Shown: positions 1 to 6,124 of the stretch, in pieces
Position numbering within the stretch: position 1 is the first letter of the stretch
How the letters are laid out: every line of letters starts with the position of its first letter
Origin: Candidatus Rokuibacteriota bacterium
GTDB lineage: Bacteria > Methylomirabilota > Methylomirabilia > Rokubacteriales > CSP1-6
Assembly (NCBI GenBank): GCA_016206385.1
Contig: JACQRS010000040.1
Span: 1 to 7,151, forward strand
Length of the DNA stretch: 7,151 bases
Direction of reading: 5' to 3'
Program-made: the position numbers and the translations under genes
The notes under the pieces: generated by a model
The model's input: only the letters and a program-made list of their open reading frames with translations
Database searches by the model: none
Told to the model about the DNA's origin: nothing

Positions 1-1
1 G

Positions 2-1528
2 AAGAATCGCTGGCTCTTCGACGTCCTGCGCCGCCTCGACGAGCTTCCCGAGGTCGGGGAAGAGCTGTCGGCGGAAGGGGTGGTGGCCATCCAGCGGGTG
101 GTCAAGGACCTCGAGCGCTTCATGGAGCTGGCGCGGGAGCTGCCCACGGGCGAGCTCCTCTACCAGTTCCTCGCCCACACGGGGTGGCTCGCTCGGATGT
201 CCAAGGCCGCGACGGCCCGTGAGGAGGCCGAGGTCCAGAACGTCTCGAAGTTTTTCCGCCGGATCCAGGACGCCTCGAAGGTTCTCCGCTACGACAATGT
301 CCGCGAGTTCGTGAACCACCTGGACGCCCTGATCGAGGCCGGCGAGGATCCGGCCGTGGCCGAGGCGGAAGTGGATGTCCCCGCGGTTCACGTCCTCACC
401 GTGCACAAGGCCAAGGGGCTCGAGTTCCCGGTGGTCTTCGTCGTCGGACTGGTGCAGAACCGCTTTCCCTGGCCCACGCGGCGCGAGCCGTTGGAGCTGC
501 CTGACGAGCTGGTCAAGGACACGCTCCCCTCCGGCGACTTCCACCTCCAGGAGGAGCGGCGGCTCTTCTACGTGGCGATGACGCGCGCCCGGCGCCAGCT
601 CTCTCTCACCTCCGCGCGCGACTACGGCGGCGCCCGCGAGCGGAAGGTGAGCCAGTTCGTGCTGGAGGCCCTCGATCTCCCGAAGGGCGCGGCGCGCCCG
701 TTCAAGACCCGAGCCATCGAGGAAATCCAGCGCTGTGCCCCGCCGGCCGAGGCTGAGGTCGGGGCTGCGCCGGCCCTTGCGCCCGACGACCCCCTCGAGG
801 TGAGCCACAACAAGGTGGACGACTACCAGACCTGCCCCCTCAAGTACAAGTACATCCATGTGCTCCGCGTGCCGATCCTCCACCACCACGCGGTGGTCTA
901 CGGCTACACGCTCCACCGGGTCGTCGAGCACTACCTCCGGCGCCGCGCCGCCGGCCTCTACACCCCCCTGGAGGATCTCCTCGCCGTCTTCGAGCGCGAG
1001 TGGCGGAACGAGGGGTTTCTGACGTGGGAGCACGAGGAGGCGCGGAAGCAGACGGGCCGGGCGGCCGTCACCCGGTTCTGGCACGAGCAGGAAGCCTCGG
1101 GGGACAAGCCCACCTATGTGGAGCGGGAGTTCGGCTTCAACCTGGGGCCGGACCACGTGCGCGGGCGCTGGGACCGGGTGGACGAGCGGGATGAGGGGCC
1201 GATCATTATTGACTACAAATCCTCTGACATCCGGGAGCAGAAGAAGGCTGACGAGCGGGCGCGCGAGAGCCTCCAGCTCAAGATCTACGCGCTGGCCTGG
1301 AAGGAGATGTTCGGCCGGCTTCCGGCGCGGGTGGAGCTCAGGTTCCTCGAGTCGGGACTGGTGGGCCGCCACACGCCGACGGGGGAGGACGTGGCCGAGG
1401 CCGTGGAGGCCATCAAGGCGTCTGCTGTGGGGATCCGTGCCCGGCACTTCGAGGCCACCCCTTCGTACCAGGCCTGTCGCTTCTGCGCCTACAACCAGAT
1501 CTGCCCGTTCACCGCGACCGGGGAGTAG
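2..1528 (+). CDS. UvrD/AddA-like helicase fused to PD-(D/E)XK nuclease, 5' partial
   Basis: This is the 3' part (508 codons) of a superfamily 1 DNA helicase joined to a RecB-type nuclease, a layout used in double-strand-break end processing (AddAB/AdnAB-like). The frame is open from base 2, so the start and the Walker A region lie upstream; the GTG at 80 is internal. Numbering from the first full codon, helicase motif V is VHKAKGLEF at 134-142 and motif VI is in FYVAMTRAR near 189-197. The nuclease domain follows at about 265-508: H305 in GYTLH, E376, D391 in GRWDRVD, D404-Y-K406 in IIIDYK, and Q425 in the LQLKIYA helix. C278, C492, C495 and C501 are placed like the 4Fe-4S staple of AddB and Cas4 nucleases. 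All the expected nuclease residues are present, so the enzyme looks active. A partner subunit, if there is one, would lie upstream. The exact subfamily (AddA, AdnB or stand-alone) cannot be fixed from this part. Confidence 0.9.
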   Translation, partial: KNRWLFDVLRRLDELPEVGEELSAEGVVAIQRVVKDLERFMELARELPTGELLYQFLAHTGWLARMSKAATAREEAEVQNVSKFFRRIQDASKVLRYDNVREFVNHLDALIEAGEDPAVAEAEVDVPAVHVLTVHKAKGLEFPVVFVVGLVQNRFPWPTRREPLELPDELVKDTLPSGDFHLQEERRLFYVAMTRARRQLSLTSARDYGGARERKVSQFVLEALDLPKGAARPFKTRAIEEIQRCAPPAEAEVGAAPALAPDDPLEVSHNKVDDYQTCPLKYKYIHVLRVPILHHHAVVYGYTLHRVVEHYLRRRAAGLYTPLEDLLAVFEREWRNEGFLTWEHEEARKQTGRAAVTRFWHEQEASGDKPTYVEREFGFNLGPDHVRGRWDRVDERDEGPIIIDYKSSDIREQKKADERARESLQLKIYALAWKEMFGRLPARVELRFLESGLVGRHTPTGEDVAEAVEAIKASAVGIRARHFEATPSYQACRFCAYNQICPFTATGE

Positions 1529-1549
1529 GGACGGTGAGAGTGGAGTCGG

Positions 1550-1993
1550 ATGAAGAAGCGCACGAGCGAACCTTGGATTCCCGCTGACCGCTACGGTCGT
1601 ATGCTCCCCGCCTTCATGGCGAATCTTCTGGTGCGGGACGTACGCAAGTCGGTCAGCTTCTATGAGACGGTGTTGGGCGCAACTACCCACTACGCCGACC
1701 CGGACTTCGCGGCGCTGAAGGTGGGTGGCGTAGAGCTGATGCTCCACGCCGACCACACCTACGACAAGCACCCGTGGTACCCGCGCCTGACCGGCGGAGA
1801 GCGTCGCGGCGTCGGTGCCGAGCTGCGCCTCTTCGGAGTGGACCCCGACACTGTCGAGGCGCGGGCGCGTGAGGCTGGTGCGATCATCGTCCAGCCAGCC
1901 ACTACCAAGGGGCATGGTTGGCGCGAGGTGATGGTAGAGGACCCGGATGGCTACGTGTGGGCAGTCGGCGTTCCGACGCCAGCCAGTTCCTGA
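1550..1993 (+). CDS. VOC family protein (glyoxalase/bleomycin resistance fold)
   Basis: A 147-residue protein of the vicinal oxygen chelate superfamily, which includes glyoxalase I, extradiol dioxygenases and bleomycin-binding proteins. It shows the paired beta-alpha-beta-beta-beta pattern: first module from about residue 22 (NLLVRDVRKSVSFYETVLG), with E62 in the GGVELML strand; second module from about 88, ending in EDPDGYVW (130-137). The last strand lacks the Glu that glyoxalase I has after DPDGY, so a bleomycin-type binding or other role is as likely as metal catalysis. The substrate cannot be read from the sequence. The chosen ATG has GGAG at 1542-1545, four bases upstream; ATGs at 1601 and 1616 are alternatives that would remove a 17-22 residue N-terminal extension lying outside the fold. 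It starts 21 bases after the helicase-nuclease stop and ends 3 bases before the next gene. Confidence 0.85.
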   Translation: MKKRTSEPWIPADRYGRMLPAFMANLLVRDVRKSVSFYETVLGATTHYADPDFAALKVGGVELMLHADHTYDKHPWYPRLTGGERRGVGAELRLFGVDPDTVEARAREAGAIIVQPATTKGHGWREVMVEDPDGYVWAVGVPTPASS

Positions 1994-1996
1994 GGG

Positions 1997-2785
1997 ATGA
2001 GCCGCCACGCGAGTCCGCCTCCGATTCCCGACGTGCCGCCCCCGCCCGAGCCCACCTTTGCCGAACGGGCCCGGACGCTCGTCTACCTGGGGCGCACCGG
2101 CACGCTCTCCACGCTCTCGGTGAAGCACCCGGGGCACCCGTTCGGCTCCCTGATGCCGTACGCGCTGGATGAGCAGGGGCATCCGCTCTGTTTGATCAGC
2201 ACCCTCGCGATGCACACACAGAATCTCCAGGCCGACCGGCGCGCCAGCCTGCTGGTCACCCAGCACGGGTGGGCGGGTGATCCGCTGGCGGCGGGCCGCG
2301 TCACGCTGATGGGAGAGGTCTGGCGGGTACCAGAGGCAGAGCGCGCGGCGACGAGAGAGAGATACCTGGCCCGCCATCCGAACGCGGGCTACTGGGTGGA
2401 CTTTGAGGACTTTAGCTTCCACCGGCTGGAGGTGACGGACGTCTATTTCGTGGGCGGCTTTGCCGCGATGGACTGGGTCTCGGCCGAGGAGTATCGGGCG
2501 GCGCGCCCGGACCCGCTGGCCGACGTGGCGGCGGGGATCATCGAGCACATGAACCGCGATCACCCCGATGCCCTTCTCTCGTTGGCCCAGGTCCTGGCCC
2601 GCGCGCCCGCCGATGAGGCGTCCATGGTGTCAGTGGACCGGCTGGGCTTCAAGCTCAGGATCCGGAGCGGCCAGCGGCTTCACAGCGTGCGCCTCCCGTT
2701 CCCCCGCGCGGTCCGGACGGCCGAGGAGGCTCGCGGGGCCCTCATCGAGATGCTCAGCGAGGCGCGCCAGCGCGTTACCCGCTAA
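1997..2785 (+). CDS. HugZ-like pyridoxamine 5'-phosphate oxidase-fold protein with DUF2470
   Basis: A 262-residue cytoplasmic protein with two parts. Residues about 20-160 form an FMN-binding split barrel of the pyridoxamine-phosphate-oxidase superfamily: TLSTL at 36-40, PFGSLMPY at 48-55, and YFVGGFA at 150-156, which resembles the corresponding stretch in HugZ. Residues about 174-257 are a DUF2470 domain beginning with the signature HMNRDH (184-189). This pairing is typical of the HugZ family, whose Helicobacter member degrades heme; plant relatives bind tetrapyrroles or regulate their synthesis. Heme binding is therefore plausible here, but most bacterial members are uncharacterised and flavin reductase-like roles are possible. 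The N-terminus is proline-rich (residues 7-19) and probably disordered. The start lies 3 bases after the VOC stop; GAGGG directly abuts the ATG, so initiation may depend on translational coupling. No signal peptide is visible. Confidence 0.85.
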   Translation: MSRHASPPPIPDVPPPPEPTFAERARTLVYLGRTGTLSTLSVKHPGHPFGSLMPYALDEQGHPLCLISTLAMHTQNLQADRRASLLVTQHGWAGDPLAAGRVTLMGEVWRVPEAERAATRERYLARHPNAGYWVDFEDFSFHRLEVTDVYFVGGFAAMDWVSAEEYRAARPDPLADVAAGIIEHMNRDHPDALLSLAQVLARAPADEASMVSVDRLGFKLRIRSGQRLHSVRLPFPRAVRTAEEARGALIEMLSEARQRVTR

Positions 2786-2792
2786 CCGAGTC

Positions 2793-3275
2793 ATGGCGCA
2801 CGACCCGCCACTGCCCAACGTGTTTAGAGGGGAGTTTCAGGATCTGGAGGAGCTCCGCTACACCGGGCCCGGGACCGTGTACCACAACTGCTTCGGATGC
2901 GGCCCCCAGCATCCCGTCGGGCTCAGGGTGCGCTACTTCAAGACAGATGAGGGTGTGGTGTCGCCAATCGTCATTCCGGAGAGGTTTGAGGGGCCACCGG
3001 GAGTCGCTCACGGGGGGATCGTCGCGGGTTATTTAGACGAGATCCTTGCCGGCGCAGCTGTGCGGCACGCCGGGCGGCTCTACGTCACCGGGGAGTTGAC
3101 AGTCCGCTACATGAAGCCCGTCCCGATCGTGGCGCCCCTCCTAGGGAGGGGGCGCGTCGTGCAGGACCACGGGAAGTACCTGGACCTGGAGGGGACGCTG
3201 GAGGAGTACCAAAGCCGCACCTTGCTGGCGGTGGCCCGCGGCCGGTTCCTGCCCATCCGCCCCAACGAAGCCTGA
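2793..3275 (+). CDS. PaaI-type hotdog-fold thioesterase
   Basis: A 160-residue hotdog-fold protein of the PaaI/THEM4-like acyl-CoA thioesterase group, which hydrolyses acyl- or aryl-CoA thioesters in the cytoplasm. The signatures are NCFGCGPQHPVGL at residues 32-44, common at the N-terminus of this subgroup, and GVAHGGIVAGYLDE at 70-83, the hotdog helix with the HGG turn (73-75) and D82/E83 as probable catalytic or substrate-positioning acids. TGELTVRYMKPVP (99-111) is the usual next strand. Length is normal. The frame is open upstream into the preceding gene, but the ATG at 2793 is the first start after that gene's stop, leaving a 7-base gap, and it gives the expected family N-terminus. No strong Shine-Dalgarno site is present, which again suggests coupling to the upstream gene. 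The acyl substrate is unknown. Confidence 0.88.
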   Translation: MAHDPPLPNVFRGEFQDLEELRYTGPGTVYHNCFGCGPQHPVGLRVRYFKTDEGVVSPIVIPERFEGPPGVAHGGIVAGYLDEILAGAAVRHAGRLYVTGELTVRYMKPVPIVAPLLGRGRVVQDHGKYLDLEGTLEEYQSRTLLAVARGRFLPIRPNEA

Positions 3276-3286
3276 CGCGACCCCGA

Positions 3287-4138
3287 CTACCGCTGGCCCA
3301 GGATCGCCCGTTCGAGCCGCTGAAACCGCCGCCGGAGGGGATCGAGCCCCTCGGGATGGGTGAGGATGTAGAGCTGGTTCCGGCGGATCGCTATGACCAC
3401 CTGCTCGGCGACTTCCTCGGGCGTGAGCGTCCTGCCCATGAGCTGTACCGGCTCACTCCGGGGTTGACGGCCCGGGTTCCGCAAGGCGTCCGGCCGGTTC
3501 CGCTCGCTCTCGCGGATCCGCGTCGTCACGCCGATCGGGCAGAGCACCGAGACCCCGATGTTGTACGGCCGGAGATCCTTCGCCAGGGTCTCGGACAGCC
3601 CCACGACCGCATACTTGGTGGTGCTGTAGACGCCTAAGCCCTGACTGGCCACGAGGCCGGCCATGGAGGCGGTGTTGACGATGTGTCCTTCCTCTCCCTG
3701 GGCGATCATGCGCGGGAGGAACGCCAGGAGGCCGTGGATCACGCCCCAGAGGTTGACGCCAATGACCCACTGCCAGTCGCGGTATGTGGCAGCCTCGAGG
3801 CCGCCCCACACCGCGACGCCGGCGTTGTTGCAGAGGATGTGCACGGCTCCGAAGGCGCCCCAAGCCCGGTCGGCCAGGCTCTGGACCTGCTCGAGGGAGG
3901 AGACGTCAGTCCTGACGGCGACGGCCTCGCCGCCGCGGGCCTTGATGGCGTCGGCCACCGCGCTCATTCCCGCCTCGTCCACGTCGGCCAGAACGAGCCT
4001 GGCCCCTTCCCGTGACAGGGCCAGCGCCAGGGCCCGGCCAATGCCGCTCGCGCCCCCGGTGACGACCGCTACGCGATCCTTGAAGGTTTCCAACGTGACG
4101 CCAGTCTCAGGCCACCCCGAGCGGGGTGTCAAGGGCAT
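3287..4138 (-). CDS. Short-chain dehydrogenase/reductase (SDR), classical type
   Basis: A 283-residue NAD(P)-dependent oxidoreductase with a Rossmann fold. The cofactor motif TGGASGIG spans residues 27-34; D52 at the end of strand beta-2 (LADVD) favours NAD(H) over NADP(H). NNAG is at 104-107. The catalytic set is complete: N129, S158 (NTASMAG), Y171 and K175 (YSTTK). The segment after beta-6 reads CPIGVTTRI (200-208), where the usual motif is PG. The C-terminal part (about 215-283) is an Arg-rich substrate-binding and helical tail. The ATG at 4138 adds about 16 residues before the usual SDR start; a TTG at residue 16 would give a more typical N-terminus, and neither has a convincing ribosome binding site. 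The substrate cannot be assigned. It is the only minus-strand gene, convergent with the thioesterase and divergent from the NHL gene. Confidence 0.92.
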   Translation of the reverse strand: MPLTPRSGWPETGVTLETFKDRVAVVTGGASGIGRALALALSREGARLVLADVDEAGMSAVADAIKARGGEAVAVRTDVSSLEQVQSLADRAWGAFGAVHILCNNAGVAVWGGLEAATYRDWQWVIGVNLWGVIHGLLAFLPRMIAQGEEGHIVNTASMAGLVASQGLGVYSTTKYAVVGLSETLAKDLRPYNIGVSVLCPIGVTTRIRESERNRPDALRNPGRQPRSEPVQLMGRTLTPEEVAEQVVIAIRRNQLYILTHPEGLDPLRRRFQRLERAILGQR

Positions 4139-4219
4139 GGTGGTGATGACCCGTGCTATCCTTGGGGCCCCCTGTTCCAGCACGACCGGATGGGGTAGAC
4201 TCTCGCGGCGGAGGGCGCT
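4139..4219. promoter_or_regulatory. Divergent intergenic spacer with candidate promoters
   Basis: This 81-base spacer separates the divergent SDR and NHL genes, so promoters for both are expected in or near it. On the plus strand TGCTATCCT (4154-4162) matches an extended -10 element (TG-n-TATCCT) without a good -35 hexamer. TAGACT (4196-4201) is a second -10-like hexamer, but it would leave almost no leader. On the minus strand I see no convincing element. A GGGGCCCC palindrome sits at 4164-4171. Assignments rest on weak motif matches only. Confidence 0.35.
4210..4215 (+). promoter_or_regulatory. Shine-Dalgarno site of the NHL gene
   Basis: GGAGGG lies four bases before the ATG at 4220. It is the strongest ribosome binding site near this start and supports the choice of ATG. 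Confidence 0.6.
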
Positions 4220-5179
4220 ATGGACGAGGGCGCGGGGACACTGGGCTTCACGGTGATCGAGGGGTGGGGAAAGCTGCCGCCCGGCTACCGCTACGTGGAG
4301 GCGGCCGGCGTCGCGGTGGACGGGAAGGACAACGCCTACGTCTTCTGCCGGGGGGAACACCCGGTTATCGTCTTCGACCGGGACGGAAATTTCCTCCGCT
4401 CCTGGGGTGAGGGGCTGGTCTCGCGGGCCCACGGCATCACCATCGGGCCGGACGACGAGGTCTGGCTGACCGACGACGGCAACCACACCATCCGCAAGTT
4501 CACCCCCGAGGGGAAGCTCCTCCTGACCATCGGGGATCCGGACAAGCCGGCCACGCTCCAAAGCGGGAAGCCGTTCAACCGGCCCACCCACGTGGCCCTC
4601 TGCCCCCGCAGCGGGGACATCTACATCTCCGACGGCTACGGCAACTCGCGGGTCCACAAGTACGACCCGCGGGGTCGGCACCTCTTCTCCTGGGGGGAGC
4701 CCGGGACCGAGCCCGGCTGCTTCAACGTCCCGCACAACATCGCCACCGACGCCGAGGGCCTGGTGTATGTGGCCGACCGGGAGAACCACAGGGTCCAGAT
4801 CTTCGATGGCCGGGGACAGTACCTCGCCCAGTGGAACAACCTCCACCGACCATGCGGGCTCTTGGCCGACGCGCGGAACGAGCGGTATTTCTACGTGGGC
4901 GAGCTCGGGACGAGCCTGGCGGTCAACGCGTCGGTTCCCAACCTCGGCAACCGGGTGAGCGTTCTCTCGCTGAAGGCGGAGCTGGTCGCCCGCGTCGGAG
5001 ACCGGTTCGGCGGCGAGAAACCCGGCCAGTTCGTCGCTCCCCACGGCGTCGCGACCGACTCGCGGGGCGACCTGTACGTGGCCGAGGTCGCCTACACGTT
5101 CAAGGGTCGCCAGGAGAACCCGCCGCGCGAGATCCGGTCGCTGCAGAAGTTCGCCCGTCAATCCACCCACACACGCTAG
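4220..5179 (+). CDS. NHL-repeat six-bladed beta-propeller protein, PAL-like
   Basis: A 319-residue beta-propeller built of NHL-type blades, of the kind often named peptidyl-alpha-hydroxyglycine alpha-amidating lyase (PAL) family in bacteria. Blades can be followed from their repeated pattern (His near the first strand, a D-G turn, then a V-x-K/I-F-D/T-x-x-G strand): about 26-63, 68-105, 120-158, 169-206, an irregular one at 208-260, and 271-312. Histidines recur at blade starts: H71 (HGI), H124 (THVA), H172 (PHNIA) and H275 (PHGVA); in animal PAL some such histidines bind zinc. No signal peptide or membrane segment is seen, so a cytoplasmic site is inferred. No peptidylglycine monooxygenase partner is in the window, so true peptide amidation is doubtful; a scaffold or small-molecule hydrolase or lyase role is equally possible. 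It is the first gene of a four-gene run and has a good Shine-Dalgarno site. Confidence 0.85.
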   Translation: MDEGAGTLGFTVIEGWGKLPPGYRYVEAAGVAVDGKDNAYVFCRGEHPVIVFDRDGNFLRSWGEGLVSRAHGITIGPDDEVWLTDDGNHTIRKFTPEGKLLLTIGDPDKPATLQSGKPFNRPTHVALCPRSGDIYISDGYGNSRVHKYDPRGRHLFSWGEPGTEPGCFNVPHNIATDAEGLVYVADRENHRVQIFDGRGQYLAQWNNLHRPCGLLADARNERYFYVGELGTSLAVNASVPNLGNRVSVLSLKAELVARVGDRFGGEKPGQFVAPHGVATDSRGDLYVAEVAYTFKGRQENPPREIRSLQKFARQSTHTR

Positions 5180-5185
5180 GGAGGG
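5179..5185 (+). promoter_or_regulatory. Shine-Dalgarno site of the ACT-domain gene
   Basis: GGGAGGG overlaps the last base of the NHL stop codon and ends four bases before the ATG at 5190. It fixes the start and implies translation from a shared transcript. Confidence 0.6.
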
Positions 5186-5189
5186 TCCT

Positions 5190-5681
5190 ATGGCAGAGAC
5201 GATCAAGCTGGTCGACTACTTCTACACCGAGACCCCCGACAAGCCGGGCGAGGCCGCCCGGGCGCTGAACCAGCTCAGGGAGTCGAGGATCAACCTCCTT
5301 GCCTTCTCGGGCTTCCCCAAGGGCAAGCGCTCCCAGCTCGACTTCATCCCGGAGGACCCGGCGGCGTTCAAGGCGGTCGCAAAGCAGGCCAGGTGGAAGC
5401 TCAAGGGGCCGAAGAAGGGCTTCCTCATTCAAGGCGACGATCGCATCGGCGCCCTGGCTGACGTCCTGAGCAAGCTGGCGACGGCCAAGATCAACATCAC
5501 CGCCACTGACGCGGTCTGTGCCGGGGCCAATCGCTATGGCGTGATCCTCTGGGTGAAGCCGCGGGACGTCAAGCGTGCCGCCAAGGCGTTGGGGATCGTC
5601 GCGGCAGCCCCGAGCGCTCCGCCGCCACCCGGCCCCGGCGGTGGAATGTACGCGCCCGCGTCCAGACCTGCACGGATGTAA
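5190..5681 (+). CDS. Stand-alone protein with two ACT domains
   Basis: A 163-residue protein that appears to be two ACT-type regulatory modules with no catalytic domain. Module 1 (about 7-66) has the pattern strand, then TPDKPGEAARALNQLRESRIN, then LLAFSGFP; module 2 (about 78-135) has DDRIGALADVLSKLATAKIN, then ITATDAVC and YGVILWV. Both show the strand, D-x-x-G turn and helix, then I-N-strand, where ACT domains bind amino acids at dimer interfaces. The last 25 or so residues are Pro/Gly/Ala-rich (APPPPGPGGG at 143-152) and probably disordered. Proteins like this may sense amino acids or related ligands, but the ligand and the target are not known. The gene lies 10 bases after the NHL gene and 30 before yjbQ. 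Confidence 0.8.
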   Translation: MAETIKLVDYFYTETPDKPGEAARALNQLRESRINLLAFSGFPKGKRSQLDFIPEDPAAFKAVAKQARWKLKGPKKGFLIQGDDRIGALADVLSKLATAKINITATDAVCAGANRYGVILWVKPRDVKRAAKALGIVAAAPSAPPPPGPGGGMYAPASRPARM

Positions 5682-5707
5682 CCCGCTCGTCTCGCATGGG
5701 TAGCGGG
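5682..5707 (+). promoter_or_regulatory. Possible small hairpin over the yjbQ ribosome binding site
   Basis: CCCGCT (5682-5687) is the exact reverse complement of AGCGGG (5702-5707) with a 14-base loop. The right arm overlaps the GCGGGAG (5703-5709) that would serve as the Shine-Dalgarno site of the gene starting at 5712. A six-pair stem in GC-rich DNA can arise by chance, so this is only suggestive. Confidence 0.25.
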
Positions 5708-5711
5708 AGTC

Positions 5712-6110
5712 ATGCAGCAGATCATCACGTTCACCACTTCCAAGCGGCTCGAGCTGATCGACATCACCCGGCAGGTCGCCTCAACCGTGGCGGCCTCGAA
5801 GGTCAAAGACGGGCTCTGCACCGTGTTCGCGCGCCACGCGACGGCCGCGATCATCATCAACGAGAACGCCGATCCCGGATTCCGCCAGGACGTGCTGAGC
5901 CTCCTCGACAAGCTGATCCCCGAGGGCGTGTGGGAACACGACAAGGTGGATGACAACGGGGCGGCCCACCTCAAGGCGACCCTGCTCGGGCCGTCCCAGG
6001 TCATCCCCGTCAAAGACGGCGGGCTCCTGCTCGGCACGTGGCAGGGGATCACGCTGGTGGAGCTGGATGGGCCGCGGATGCGGGAGATCGTGGTGGATGT
6101 CCGCCCGTAG
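5712..6110 (+). CDS. yjbQ: YjbQ/UPF0047 family protein (secondary thiamine-phosphate synthase family)
   Basis: A 132-residue full-length member of the YjbQ/UPF0047 family, small soluble proteins that form trimers. Some members have weak thiamine-phosphate synthase activity, but the physiological role is unclear. Conserved stretches are easy to see: HATAAIIINEN at 42-52, the WEHD segment around 74-77 followed by D80-D-N82, AHLKA at 85-89, LLGPS at 91-95, GTWQGI at 108-113 and DGPR at 119-122. The conserved H42, H76 and H86 fit a metal or phosphate site. The ATG at 5712 has GGGAG just upstream with very short spacing; the ATG at 5696 is out of frame. It sits between the ACT-domain and glycosylase genes, and no thiamine pathway genes are nearby, so a thiamine role is not supported by context. 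Confidence 0.93.
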   Translation: MQQIITFTTSKRLELIDITRQVASTVAASKVKDGLCTVFARHATAAIIINENADPGFRQDVLSLLDKLIPEGVWEHDKVDDNGAAHLKATLLGPSQVIPVKDGGLLLGTWQGITLVELDGPRMREIVVDVRP

Positions 6111-6124
6111 CGCGCTGGGGTCTG

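Noticed and set aside
1116..1553. Plus-strand frame of 145 codons inside the helicase-nuclease gene
   Set aside because: It overlaps the conserved nuclease motifs in another frame and its translation is Arg/Ser/Trp-rich low-complexity, typical of a GC-rich shadow frame.
2568..2792. Extended N-terminus of the thioesterase reading back into the HugZ-like gene
   Set aside because: The upstream part is Arg/Ser/Pro-rich and overlaps the conserved DUF2470 domain in another frame; the ATG at 2793 gives the expected family start.
3276..3286. Possible bidirectional terminator between the convergent thioesterase and SDR genes
   Set aside because: Only 11 bases separate the stops, and no hairpin with a U-tract was found there.
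4164..4171. GGGGCCCC palindrome as an operator
   Set aside because: Eight bases of G and C are expected by chance in DNA of this composition, and no second copy or symmetry around it supports an operator.
4139..5206. Long minus-strand open frame that continues the SDR frame upstream, antisense to the NHL gene
   Set aside because: The SDR family signature begins only after 4138. The upstream part is Pro/Val/Gly-rich with no recognisable domain and lies opposite a clear beta-propeller gene; long antisense frames are common in high-GC DNA.
6038..6124. Upstream extension of the glycosylase frame overlapping the end of yjbQ
   Set aside because: The Fpg/Nei N-terminus must be at the chain start for its amine to act, and the ATG at 6125 places the MAELPE motif exactly there.
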